Source: Candidatus Dormiibacterota bacterium
GTDB lineage: Bacteria; Vulcanimicrobiota; Vulcanimicrobiia; Vulcanimicrobiales; Vulcanimicrobiaceae
Direction of reading: 5' to 3'
Assembly (NCBI GenBank): GCA_035532035.1
Contig: DATKRS010000010.1
Coordinates: 1-64,000, forward strand
Length of the DNA stretch: 64,000 nucleotides
The notes under the pieces are model-generated. The model was not told the DNA's origin and made no database searches. It worked only from the letters and a program-made list of their open reading frames with translations. The position numbers and the translations under genes are program-made. Below, one piece after another: positions 46,148 to 54,805 of this stretch (the stretch's first letter is position 1; the number at the start of each line of letters is the position of its first letter).

Positions 46148-48487
46148 ATGAGAACCCGCGCTTTCGCAACGGCGGCGGTAGCCGCCGTTTTCTTCGGTGC
46201 GGCACCGCGTCACGTGCCACTGACCGTGTACGGCGCCCCAGCGGGAACGCGGCCTGCGGGCGCGTCGGCGCAGCGGCCGACCGCCGCAGTTCTCCCCGAC
46301 GGTCGCATCAGCGCGCCGATCGGCGACACGATCTTCGTCGGAACGAATCCGCAAGGCGTTGCGCTTTCGCCGGACGGGCGTTTTGCGGTCGTGAGCGATG
46401 ACGCAGAGGCGCCGGATGCCGGGCCGATTGCCGCTGCGAGCGCACTCGTTGCGGGGTACGCGCTCACGGTGGTGGACACGCAAAGCATGCACGTGACCGA
46501 CGTCTACCACGACGCCGCGGCTACGTTTTCTCCCGGCGTTGCCGTGCTTTCCGATCCGCGCAATCCGGCCCAAACGCTCGTCCTCGCGTGCGACGGCGTA
46601 CACGACGTCCTTCGCGTCTTCGATCTTTCGTTCGACGGAAAGCTGAAGCCGGAGCCGCCGATCGTACTTCCCCTGGCTTCATCTCCCGGTTACGCGGGCG
46701 ATCGCAGAGCCGGACCGACGGCCATCGCGATGTCTTCCGACGGGCGCATCGCTTACGTCGTCGAACGCGTCGGAGACGTCGTTGCTGCAGTCGACGTTGC
46801 GTCGCGTACCGTTCTCAACGGTGCACCGGTCGGGTTGGACCCGTCCGTCGCAGCGGCGGTAGACGGGCGCGTCTACGTTGCGAACGCCGGCCTTTCCGCC
46901 TATCGCAGCCGCTCGAATCCATCCCGGGCGGCGACGTTTGCGCAGCCGAACGTCGATCCGTTGAGGGCGTCATCGCTCGCGATCGTTCCGCTCGACGCGC
47001 GCGGCGCGCTGAACGACAACCCGAGCACGATCGCGTTTCTGCGCATGGATCCGATCCCCGACGGGACGCAGGAGATAGGAGGAATCGTCCCGAGCGCGCT
47101 CGTCACGCGAGCGGATGGATCGTATGCGTACGTCGCGCTGGCGAACGTCGATCGCGTCGCGATCGTCGATCTGCGCGGCACCGCGCACGTGACGGACGGA
47201 CTCGATCTCCGGCTGTTTCCCGATGCTCCGTACGGCACGCAGCCGAGCGCCGAAGTTCTCGCCGCGGACGGTTCGCGGCTGTACGTTGCGCTCGCCGGCC
47301 TCAACGCCGTCGCCGTTCTCGACGCGCACGATGGGGCAACGCTGCACAGGCTCGGCTTGATTCCTACGGGATGGTACCCGTCGGCCCTCGCTCTGTCGCA
47401 TGACGGCCGGTTTCTCTACATAGCCGACGCAGAGGGAGTCGACGGCTGGGGCCTTTTGCAGCGCGTCGATCTCGCCCATCTTCCGCTCGGACCGACGACG
47501 CTCTCCGCGCTCCGCTACAACCGGACCGCCGCTTATGCAAAGAGCAATCCGCTGGTGCCGCCGCTGCGTTCGGGACAGCGCTCGAATGCGATCCGTCACG
47601 TCGTGTACGTTTCCGTAGGGATCGACGACTACGATGCGATGCTCGGCGACTTGGTGGACGCCTCCGGGAGGCCGCATGGGAATGGCGCGCCCTCGTACGC
47701 GCTCTACCCGCAGAGCGCGACGCCAAACCTGCACGCGCTCGCGCGCGACTTTGCGCTCGCCGACAACGTATACGCCGCAGGTGACCCGGCGGCCGCTCTG
47801 CAATTGGCGACGGCGGGAACGGTCACCTTGCCCGTCGAGCGGGACGACGCGAATCCCGCAGATCCGCAGTCCTATCCGCGAGCGGGCTTTCTCTTCAACG
47901 CACTGCAGCGGGCGCATGAAAGTTTCCGCGACTACGGCGCGCTCCTCGACGTCTCGGGCTATCGCAATGGGCTGTACACGCTCGACGTACCGGTGTTGGC
48001 GGCGCTCGACGGCAGCGTCGATACGGCATATTCCACGTCGGCTCCCGGCACCGACGATGCCATGGCGCGCGAGTTCGCGCGCGATTACGGCGTGTTGTCG
48101 CAGGAGGGCAAGGTTCCCGATTTCAGTTTCGTCTGGCTGCCCACGGCACCCGGCGGCGAAGCAGCCGCCGATCGCGCACTCGGGCGCGTCGTCGATGCGA
48201 TCTCGCATTCGCCGCAATGGAGCAGTACGGCGATATTCGTCGTGCCGGAGTCGTTCGAGACCCGTCGCGATCACGTCGACGGCTCGCGCATCTACGCGGT
48301 CGTGGTATCGCCGTACGCGCGTCGCGGCTTCGTCGATAGTGAGCATCTGTCGATTGCGAGCGTGGTGAAGACGGAGGAGGAGATCCTGGGCTTACCGCCT
48401 CTGGCGACGAGCGATCTGCTCGCATCGGACCTCGCGGCGTGCTTCGCGGCGAGCCCGAACCCGGCACCGTTCACGGCACTCCCCTAG
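46148..48487 (+). CDS. Secreted YncE-propeller/phosphoesterase fusion, active site degenerate
   Basis: A 779-residue exported protein. ATG 46148 starts a signal peptide (RAFATAAVAAVFFGAA). Residues about 40-470 form a seven-bladed YncE-type beta-propeller (FVGTNPQGVALSPDGRFAVVSDD; TAIAMSSDGRIAYVVERVGD). The C-terminal 300 residues resemble PF04185 phosphoesterases, but the metal-binding KENRTYD motif is replaced by SVGIDDYD (about 487-494) and the EDDAQ-type motif by ESFETRRDHVDG (about 699-710), while DHVDGSR and SPYARRGFVDSEHLS remain. Hydrolase activity is therefore doubtful. Confidence 0.82.
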   Translation: MRTRAFATAAVAAVFFGAAPRHVPLTVYGAPAGTRPAGASAQRPTAAVLPDGRISAPIGDTIFVGTNPQGVALSPDGRFAVVSDDAEAPDAGPIAAASALVAGYALTVVDTQSMHVTDVYHDAAATFSPGVAVLSDPRNPAQTLVLACDGVHDVLRVFDLSFDGKLKPEPPIVLPLASSPGYAGDRRAGPTAIAMSSDGRIAYVVERVGDVVAAVDVASRTVLNGAPVGLDPSVAAAVDGRVYVANAGLSAYRSRSNPSRAATFAQPNVDPLRASSLAIVPLDARGALNDNPSTIAFLRMDPIPDGTQEIGGIVPSALVTRADGSYAYVALANVDRVAIVDLRGTAHVTDGLDLRLFPDAPYGTQPSAEVLAADGSRLYVALAGLNAVAVLDAHDGATLHRLGLIPTGWYPSALALSHDGRFLYIADAEGVDGWGLLQRVDLAHLPLGPTTLSALRYNRTAAYAKSNPLVPPLRSGQRSNAIRHVVYVSVGIDDYDAMLGDLVDASGRPHGNGAPSYALYPQSATPNLHALARDFALADNVYAAGDPAAALQLATAGTVTLPVERDDANPADPQSYPRAGFLFNALQRAHESFRDYGALLDVSGYRNGLYTLDVPVLAALDGSVDTAYSTSAPGTDDAMAREFARDYGVLSQEGKVPDFSFVWLPTAPGGEAAADRALGRVVDAISHSPQWSSTAIFVVPESFETRRDHVDGSRIYAVVVSPYARRGFVDSEHLSIASVVKTEEEILGLPPLATSDLLASDLAACFAASPNPAPFTALP

Positions 48488-48517
48488 GCCTCGCTCGTCC
48501 GAGGTGCGAACACCCGG

Positions 48518-49354
48518 GTGATGACCCAGTGCGCCGTGGCATACGGGCCCCGACTCATCGTAGCGCCGACGGCGACGATGCGCTCCGCGCTCGTCGTGCG
48601 TCCGACGCTCGCGATCGAGCGTGGCAAGCCGTTGAACGGCGAGCCCGGCGCGATCCTGGCAAGAGCCGTGGAGCAGCATGCGGTGCTCGTACGGACGCTT
48701 CGCTACTTCGACGTCGACGTGCGCGTCCTGGACGCGAGCGGCGACGATTCGCATGCGTGCGCCGTTGCCGACGCGGCGATGCTCTTCGAAAACGGCGCGT
48801 TGCTCATGCGCCCGTCTTCGATGAGCCGCCGCGCCGAGATCGATCACATTGCGGCGGAGCTCTGCGCGATCGACATCCCGCTCGCGGGTAGGATCGCGCC
48901 GCCCGGCTTGCTCGACGGTACCGACGTCCTGCTGATCGAGAACACCGCCTTCGTCGGCGCGGGTACGCGAGGCAACGCAATCGGACGCAACGGATTCGCC
49001 ACGGTCGCGCGCGCGAGCGGCTTCAACGTCGTCGAAGTTCCTCTCGCAGCGGGCGTCGCGTCTCTGCAGAGCGTCGTGGGCGTGGCGGGCCCGCAGACCA
49101 TCGTTCTCGCGCCGGGTTGCGTAGATGCCGCCGCGTTCTCGGATTTTCGGACGATCGAGTTGGAGCGCGGCGAAGAGCTTGGTGCCGGCGTGCTCTGCCT
49201 CGGTCAAAACCACGTTATTGCCGACGTGCGCTACCGCACCGCGCTCCAGCGCATGCGCCGCGCCGGCATCACCGTGGAAGGCATCGACCTCTACGAGTTC
49301 GAGAAGATCGGCATCACACCGTCGATGTTGGTCCTGCCGCTTCGGCGGGAGTAG
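48518..49354 (+). CDS. DDAH-like amidinotransferase fold, catalytic residues lost
   Basis: A 278-residue protein of the dimethylarginine dimethylaminohydrolase / arginine deiminase fold (CAVADAAMLFENGALLMRP, PPGLLDGTDVLLIENTAFVGAGTRGNA). The active-site His of the LHLKSAV-like segment is Ser here (VASLQSVVGV), and the catalytic Cys near the end (family GGLTCLSL) is Met (GITPSMLVLPL). It is thus likely a non-catalytic binder of guanidino compounds or another function altogether. GTG 48518 or ATG 48521; 8 nt before the metallophosphoesterase gene. Confidence 0.75.
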   Translation: MMTQCAVAYGPRLIVAPTATMRSALVVRPTLAIERGKPLNGEPGAILARAVEQHAVLVRTLRYFDVDVRVLDASGDDSHACAVADAAMLFENGALLMRPSSMSRRAEIDHIAAELCAIDIPLAGRIAPPGLLDGTDVLLIENTAFVGAGTRGNAIGRNGFATVARASGFNVVEVPLAAGVASLQSVVGVAGPQTIVLAPGCVDAAAFSDFRTIELERGEELGAGVLCLGQNHVIADVRYRTALQRMRRAGITVEGIDLYEFEKIGITPSMLVLPLRRE

Positions 49355-49362
49355 CGCCGAGC

Positions 49363-50094
49363 GTGCAGCGCGTCGCGATCCTCTCCGACATCCATGGAAA
49401 CCTCGTCGCGCTCGATGCCTGCTTGGCCGATCTCGTCGCGCAAGGCGGCGCCGATGCGATCGTTGCCGCAGGCGATCTCTGTCTGGACGGGCCGCGCCCG
49501 AAGAAAGTACTGCAGCGCCTCGAGGAAGTCGGCGCACAATGCGTACGCGGTAATACCGAACGGTTCATCGCGGGCATCGGCGAAGAGAAGTTCTCGCCCG
49601 GCGAAGCGGCGCAACTTGCGTGGACACGCAAGCAGCTCGGTGAGAAGTGGATCGCCTGGATGCGCGAGCTTCCTTTTGCGATGCGCGTCGGCGAGTCGCA
49701 CAACGAGTTGTTGATCGTTCACGCCAATCCAACGAACGATACAGAGCACGTGTGGCCGGAGGCAGACGAGGAAACGCTGAAGAGATTGATCGGCGAGGAA
49801 CGGGCTGCTACGATCGCGTTCGGTCACTTGCACCTGCCGTACGTGCGCCACTGGCGTGGAACGATGCTCGTTGACGTCGCATCCGTCGGCCTGCCGAAGG
49901 ACGGCGATCCACGCGCGAGTTATGCGCTGTTCACCGAACGCGAAGGCGGCTGGGAGGTGAAGCACCGGCGCGTAGCCTTCGACGTGAAGAAGGTAGCAAC
50001 GCAGCTTGCCGACTGCGGCATCCCGGAGAGCGCCGAGCTCATCGCGACCCTGCGCAGGCACCGCTACAAACGGTTGAAAGGATCGATCCCGTAG
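49363..50094 (+). CDS. Calcineurin-like metallophosphoesterase (YfcE/MJ0936 type)
   Basis: A 243-residue phosphodiesterase/phosphatase. The metal motifs run in order: ILSDIHGNL (DxH), IVAAGDLCLDGP (GD), RGNTERF (GNxE, in place of GNHD), VHANP and the closing FGHLHLPY (GHxH). The GNxE variant is common in YfcE-like phosphodiesterases of this type. GTG 49363 fits the mature beginning. It is 3 nt from the ABC ATPase gene, so the run 48518-51584 likely forms one transcript. Confidence 0.88.
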   Translation: MQRVAILSDIHGNLVALDACLADLVAQGGADAIVAAGDLCLDGPRPKKVLQRLEEVGAQCVRGNTERFIAGIGEEKFSPGEAAQLAWTRKQLGEKWIAWMRELPFAMRVGESHNELLIVHANPTNDTEHVWPEADEETLKRLIGEERAATIAFGHLHLPYVRHWRGTMLVDVASVGLPKDGDPRASYALFTEREGGWEVKHRRVAFDVKKVATQLADCGIPESAELIATLRRHRYKRLKGSIP

Positions 50095-50097
50095 CGC

Positions 50098-50820
50098 GTG
50101 AGCGTTGCTGCAATCGAGATCGATGGGCTGACGAAGCGCTACGACGACATCGTCGCGGTCGACGATATTTCTCTGCGGGTCGAAGACGGAAGCTTTTTCG
50201 GTTTTCTCGGGCGTAACGGCGCGGGGAAGACCACGACGATCAACGCGATCGTGGGGCTTGCCCGTAGGAGCAGCGGCTCCATTCGCATCTTCGGCTTCGA
50301 CAACGAGCGCGAATGGCGGCAGGCGCGGCGCTTCGTCGGGCTCGCTCCGCAGGAGTTCAACTTCGATCGCTATCTCTCGATTCGCGATGTGCTGATCTTC
50401 CAAGCGGGGTACTACGGGTTGCGCGGGCGCGCCGTCGCGGCGCGTGCCGACGAGCTCCTGGAGCGCTTTGGCCTGACGCGCCGCGCGCGCGTCGAGTACA
50501 CGAAGATCTCCGGCGGGCAGAAGCGCCGCCTGACGCTCGCTCGCGCCCTCATCCACCAGCCGCGCCTGCTGATTCTCGACGAGCCCACCGCCGGTGTCGA
50601 CGTCGAGCAGCGGCTCGAGTTGTGGGCGCTGCTTCGAGAGCTGAACGCAGATGGGTTGACCATCTTCCTGACGACGCACTATCTGGAAGAGGCTGAAGAG
50701 CTCTGCAAGCGCATCGCGATTATTCGCGACGGACGCATCATCACGGAGCAAGCGACGGAACAGCTCGTGCGGGAAGGCGAGAATCTTCAGGACGTGTTCT
50801 TGGAGCTCGTTAGGCAATGA
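50098..50820 (+). CDS. ABC-2 transporter ATPase
   Basis: A 240-residue ATP-binding subunit. Walker A GRNGAGKTT, Q-loop FVGLAPQEFNFD, signature ISGGQKRRL, Walker B LLILDEPTAGVD and switch His TTHYLEEAEEL are all intact. It pairs with the permease that begins in an ATGA overlap. The subgroup resembles exporters of drugs, lipids or polysaccharide (YadG/DrrA-like); the substrate is not evident. Confidence 0.94.
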   Translation: MSVAAIEIDGLTKRYDDIVAVDDISLRVEDGSFFGFLGRNGAGKTTTINAIVGLARRSSGSIRIFGFDNEREWRQARRFVGLAPQEFNFDRYLSIRDVLIFQAGYYGLRGRAVAARADELLERFGLTRRARVEYTKISGGQKRRLTLARALIHQPRLLILDEPTAGVDVEQRLELWALLRELNADGLTIFLTTHYLEEAEELCKRIAIIRDGRIITEQATEQLVREGENLQDVFLELVRQ

Positions 50821-51584
50821 CGGTCAACGCCGTGGGCTTGTGGACGCTCACGAAGCGCGAGCTGATCCGCAGCGTGAAGATCATCAACCAAGTGATCTGG
50901 CCGCCGATTATCACGACGCTGCTCTACGTGTACGTCTTCGGCATGGCAATCGGAAGCCGGATACCGCACGTGCAAGGAGTGACCTACGCGCAGTTTCTCG
51001 TCCCGGGGCTCATCATGCTGCAAACGATCGATTCGTCGTACGGCGAATGCTCGAGCTCGGTCTTCCAAGGCCGCTTCATGAATCACATCCAAGAGCTGCT
51101 GATCGCGCCGATGTCCGCGGCGGAGGTGCTCGCCGGATTCGTCTTCGGGAGCCTCGTCCGCGCGCTCATCATCGCCGGGCTCATCACGATTCTCGGCGCG
51201 CTGCTCGTGCACACGCTGCCCAGCGACTGGACGACCTACCTCGTGGTGCTGGTACTCGTCGCGGTGCTCTTCTCGGCACTCGGAATCATCTTCGGGTTGC
51301 TCGCCGAGAAGTTCGACCATCTGGCCGTCCTGACGACGTTCGTCATCACCCCACTCACGTTCGTCGGCGGCGTCTTCACGGCAGCCACGATGCTCCCGCC
51401 TGCGCTGCGCACGCTCGAGCTCGCGAATCCGATTTTCTACACGATCGACGCCTTCCGGCGAAGCTATACGGGCCAGAGTTTTCTCGCGCCGGCCTATTCG
51501 ATCGGCGCGATCGCGCTGCTCTGCGTCGTCACTCTGGCCATCGCGTGGCGCATGATCGCTCTCGGCGTCAAACTGCGCACGTAG
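50817..51584 (+). CDS. ABC-2 type permease (YadH/DrrB-like)
   Basis: A 255-residue membrane subunit with six predicted helices and the ABC-2 signature region (FVITPLTFVGGVFTAATMLP, then LANPIFYTIDAFRRSYTG). The pair with the ATPase is typical of YadG-YadH exporters. Translational coupling by ATGA. Its TAG stop is embedded in a small hairpin, and the next gene is convergent 14 nt away. Confidence 0.92.
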   Translation: MTVNAVGLWTLTKRELIRSVKIINQVIWPPIITTLLYVYVFGMAIGSRIPHVQGVTYAQFLVPGLIMLQTIDSSYGECSSSVFQGRFMNHIQELLIAPMSAAEVLAGFVFGSLVRALIIAGLITILGALLVHTLPSDWTTYLVVLVLVAVLFSALGIIFGLLAEKFDHLAVLTTFVITPLTFVGGVFTAATMLPPALRTLELANPIFYTIDAFRRSYTGQSFLAPAYSIGAIALLCVVTLAIAWRMIALGVKLRT

Positions 51585-51594
51585 GGTTTCCCTA
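51582..51594. terminator. Small hairpin on permease stop codon
   Basis: TAGGG (51582-51586), loop TTT, CCCTA (51590-51594): a 5-bp perfect stem whose left arm starts with the TAG stop, between convergent genes. Too weak alone for confident termination. Confidence 0.3.
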
Positions 51595-51598
51595 GCCG

Positions 51599-52432
51599 TC
51601 AGCCGCTGAAGAAGGGGTTGTGGGCGCGTTCCTGCGCGATCGTGGAGGGCGGTCCGTGCCCGGGCATGACGACGGTGTCGTCCGGGAGCGTGAAGAGCTT
51701 CGTGCGCACCGAGGTAAGGATGTCGTCATACGTAGAGACGTCGCCGTACGCGCCGCCGACGCTGCCGGCGAAGAGCGTATCGCCCGTGAACACCGTTGAC
51801 CTGAAGAGGTAGGAAGAAGAACCGTCCGTGTGCCCCGGCGTGTGGAGCATGCGCACGCGCACCTCGTCGCCGAAGGGAAGCTCCTCGCCGTCGCGCACGC
51901 GAAGCGCCCGGTCGGCGAGCGGGCCGATCGCGTGAACGTCGAGCTCGTGCATGACGATCTGCGCCGCGGGAAACGCAGCCGCTACGTCGGCCGTCGCGTC
52001 GCAATGGTCTGCGTGTTTGTGCGTGATCAGGACGTACTGCAGATGGTAGTCGCCGTCGCGCAGGATGCGCAGAAGATTCTCGGGCACGCCAGCCGGATCG
52101 ACGAGGGCCGCGCGACGGCTGCCGGCCAGGAAGAACACGTATCCGTTGCTTGGGTGTGGCTGTTGCGGATGATGGCGCACGTCGGGCGCTTCTACCGGCT
52201 GCGGATACCACCGGCCCGCAGCCGAGTCGGCGAGGTGTCCTGGATCGAGCCTCAAGACCCGCGCTACGGCGCGTGCTTCGTCCTCGCCGACAGTTCCCCG
52301 GCCTGCGGCCCATGCGGCAATGGTAGCAGCTGCGATGCCGGTCGCCCGCGCCATATCCTCGGCATCGGTGCGGGTTCCGAGCATCGCCTTGCGGAGTACG
52401 TCGCCGAATTCATCCTCGAGAGGCAGGTGCAT
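51599..52432 (-). CDS. MBL-fold hydrolase with N-terminal HTH-like domain
   Basis: A 277-residue protein. Residues about 20-75 resemble a helix-turn-helix (ATGIAAATIAAWAAGRGTVGEDEARAVARVL), followed by a metallo-beta-lactamase domain with HKHADHCD, TPGHTDGSS, FTGDTLFAG and MPGHGPP, the glyoxalase II/persulfide dioxygenase-type metal set. ATG 52432 was chosen; ATG 52483 would overlap the divergent trxB start. Substrate could be a thioester or polysulfide, which would fit next to trxB, but is not proven. Confidence 0.85.
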   Translation of the reverse strand: MHLPLEDEFGDVLRKAMLGTRTDAEDMARATGIAAATIAAWAAGRGTVGEDEARAVARVLRLDPGHLADSAAGRWYPQPVEAPDVRHHPQQPHPSNGYVFFLAGSRRAALVDPAGVPENLLRILRDGDYHLQYVLITHKHADHCDATADVAAAFPAAQIVMHELDVHAIGPLADRALRVRDGEELPFGDEVRVRMLHTPGHTDGSSSYLFRSTVFTGDTLFAGSVGGAYGDVSTYDDILTSVRTKLFTLPDDTVVMPGHGPPSTIAQERAHNPFFSG

Positions 52433-52481
52433 CCACGCATCTTCGGTGCAACCGGAGGCGACACCGCCGTGGTCGAAGCGC

Positions 52482-53453
52482 ATGAAGATGGAGCGCGTCG
52501 TCGTTATTGGATCCGGGCCAGCAGGTCTTACCGCAGCGGTCTATGCGGCGCGCGCGAATCTCGCGCCCTTGGTCCTCGCCGGTGGGCTGTACGGCGGACA
52601 GCTGATGCTGACGACGGACGTGGAGAACTACCCTGGATTCCCCGAAGGGATTCTCGGTCCCGAGCTGATGACGAAGATTCGCGAGCAGGCTGAGCGCTTC
52701 GGCGCGCGCATTCTCGACATCGATGCGACGGGCGTCGATTTCACGACAAGACGGCTCGTCGTCAGCACCTCCGACGAAGCCTATCGAGCAGAGACCGTCA
52801 TCGTCGCAACGGGCGCGAGCGCGCGCTGGCTCGGCGTTCCCGGCGAGGATCTCTTGCGGGGTCGCGGCGTGTCGACCTGCGCGACGTGCGACGGGGCCTT
52901 CTTCAAGGAGAGGCACATCGTCGTCGTCGGCGGAGGAGACTCCGCCATGGAAGAGGCGCTCTTCTTGACGCGATTCGGCCGCCGGGTGACGGTCATACAT
53001 CGCCGCGACGGTCTGCGGGCGAGCAAGATCATGGCTGAGCGAGCGCACGCCAATCGCAAGATCGACTTCATGTGGAACACCGTCGTCGAAGGGGTGCTCG
53101 GAGAAGAGAGAGTCACTGGTCTGCGGCTGCGCAACCTGCTCGACGAGAGCCTCTTCGATTTCGATTGCGACGCGATCTTCGTCGCGATCGGTCACACGCC
53201 GAATACCGAAATCTTCCGGGGGCAGCTCGATCTCGACAGCGCGGGATACATTCTCTCACCCGACGGCACCATGACGAGCGCCGAGGGCGTCTTCGTGGCC
53301 GGCGACGTGTACGATCACCGGTATCGGCAAGCGATCACCGCGGCGGGATCGGGCTGCCGAGCGGCGATGGACGCGGAGCGCTATCTCGAGGCGCTCGAGT
53401 TCGCACCGCCTCCGCTCACGCGATCGGTCGGCGCTTCGAGCGAGCGCCGGTAG
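52482..53453 (+). CDS. trxB: Thioredoxin reductase
   Basis: A 323-residue flavoprotein that passes NADPH electrons to thioredoxin. FAD loop GSGPAGLTAAVYAARA, redox pair STCATCDG, NADPH loop VVGGGDSAMEEA, and the C-terminal FAD contact GDVYDHRYRQAIT are all canonical. ATG 52482 or 52488 start, divergent from the HTH-MBL gene by 49 nt. The last 73 nt overlap the 3' end of the minus-strand GNAT gene. No thioredoxin gene is adjacent. Confidence 0.95.
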   Translation: MKMERVVVIGSGPAGLTAAVYAARANLAPLVLAGGLYGGQLMLTTDVENYPGFPEGILGPELMTKIREQAERFGARILDIDATGVDFTTRRLVVSTSDEAYRAETVIVATGASARWLGVPGEDLLRGRGVSTCATCDGAFFKERHIVVVGGGDSAMEEALFLTRFGRRVTVIHRRDGLRASKIMAERAHANRKIDFMWNTVVEGVLGEERVTGLRLRNLLDESLFDFDCDAIFVAIGHTPNTEIFRGQLDLDSAGYILSPDGTMTSAEGVFVAGDVYDHRYRQAITAAGSGCRAAMDAERYLEALEFAPPPLTRSVGASSERR

Positions 53454-53968
53454 ACGTAGGTCTCGCCCCGGTAACCGAGGCCGGGATCGAGATCGCGCCG
53501 CGTCGCGACCTGCGTGAAGCCCAGGCTGCGCGCGACGCCCGCCGACGCGGCATTGCCCGCCGCCATCTCGGCAATGCCTGTACGCGCGCCGTGTGCGCCG
53601 CGCGCGTGCTCGAGCACCGCTTCCATCGCTTCGCGCGCGAATCCGAGCCGGCGAAACGGCGGAAAGACGCCGTACGCGATGTAGACGCTCGTTCCCGCAT
53701 ACGTCGCCTGCGCCTCACCGATCGCAGCTCCGTCTTCTCGGCGCAAGCTGATCCAGTTCTCCCACCGTTCGATTGCGCCCAGGTACGGAACCTCGTGCAT
53801 CCAGCGCTCGTATCGCTGCCGCAGCGCCTCGATCGTCGGCGGTCGCAGGGCGGGAAAGAAGTTCCACATGCGCTCGTCGTCGAGATACTTCCACGTCAGT
53901 TCGGCGTGCGCGGGTTGCGCCGGTACGAGATCGAGGCGAGCCGTCGAGAGCGCGTGCCGTTGCGTCAT
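53381..53968 (-). CDS. GNAT N-acetyltransferase (RimJ-like)
   Basis: A 195-residue acyl-CoA N-acetyltransferase. The acetyl-CoA region reads YGVFPPFRRLGFAREAMEAVLEHA, and the following AGNAASAGVARSLGFTQVA is the usual second signature of the RimJ/RimL group. Substrate unknown. ATG 53968 overlaps the epimerase stop by 4 nt, making it the last gene of the ytpB-M28-TIGR01777-GNAT operon; its tail overlaps trxB. Confidence 0.85.
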   Translation of the reverse strand: MTQRHALSTARLDLVPAQPAHAELTWKYLDDERMWNFFPALRPPTIEALRQRYERWMHEVPYLGAIERWENWISLRREDGAAIGEAQATYAGTSVYIAYGVFPPFRRLGFAREAMEAVLEHARGAHGARTGIAEMAAGNAASAGVARSLGFTQVATRRDLDPGLGYRGETYVYRRSLEAPTDRVSGGGANSSASR

Positions 53969-54804
53969 CGCACGACGTCTTCGAGGGCGCCGGCCAACTC
54001 TGGGAATTTAAAGCGATAGCCGCGCTCGAGCGCGCGGCGGGGAAGCACGCGTTGACGCTCGAGCAACACGTTTGCCCCCTCCCCGAGTGCCGCCCGCAAC
54101 GCAAACGTCGGAGCCGGAAGGAACGCCGGCCTGTGAAGCGCGCGGCCCAGCTCGCGCACGAACTCGGCGTTGGTAACGGGGTTCGGCGCGACGGCATTGA
54201 GTGCTCCGTCCGGGTCGTCGATGGCGCTGAGGTAGATTCCGGCGAGATCGTCGGCGTGAATCCATGAGTACCACGACGTGCCGTCGCCGATGCGCCCGCC
54301 CATCCCGGCGCGAAAGAGCGGGACGAGCTTCGCGAGCATTCCGCCTTTGCCAAGCGCGAGGCCCGTGCGGATGCAGGCGACGCGCATCCCTAAAGCGGAA
54401 GCGCCTTGCGCTTCGCGCTCCCACGCAGCGCATATGCCCGCCAGAAACGTCTTTCCCGCGGGGCTGCTCTCGTCGAACGTCGCGGTTGCGCTCGGACCGT
54501 AATAGTCGATCGCCGAGGCGCTTACGTAGACGGTCGCGCGTCGTTGCAATCGAGCAAGATGCTGCAAAAAAGCGCGCGGAAGCACCGTGCGGCTGTCGTG
54601 AAGACGCTGCTTTACCGCAGCCGTCCAGCGCTGAGCGATCGGCTCGCCGGCAAGATTCACGATCGCCTCGCAATCGGTCGCGCCGTCCGCAGCATGCTCG
54701 GGGTCGCGCAGCGACAGAACCGTCACGTCATCGCCGCGCGCTCGCAGAGCTGCCGCGAGCGCGTCGCCGATGAACCCGCTGCCGCCGAGCAGTGCGACGC
54801 GCAT
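53965..54804 (-). CDS. TIGR01777/DUF1731 family NAD-dependent epimerase
   Basis: A 279-residue extended short-chain dehydrogenase. It opens with VALLGGSGFIGDALAAAL, has VNLAGEPIAQRW and the family block STVYVSASAIDYYG-like region with Tyr-x3-Lys replaced by the family pattern, and ends in a DUF1731 domain (LPAPTFALRAALGEGANVLLERQRVLPRR). The family's reaction is unknown (some members affect cell division inhibition, SulA-like name in E. coli YfcH). ATG 54804 follows the M28 stop by 1 nt. Confidence 0.88.
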   Translation of the reverse strand: MRVALLGGSGFIGDALAAALRARGDDVTVLSLRDPEHAADGATDCEAIVNLAGEPIAQRWTAAVKQRLHDSRTVLPRAFLQHLARLQRRATVYVSASAIDYYGPSATATFDESSPAGKTFLAGICAAWEREAQGASALGMRVACIRTGLALGKGGMLAKLVPLFRAGMGGRIGDGTSWYSWIHADDLAGIYLSAIDDPDGALNAVAPNPVTNAEFVRELGRALHRPAFLPAPTFALRAALGEGANVLLERQRVLPRRALERGYRFKFPELAGALEDVVR

Positions 54805-54805
54805 G

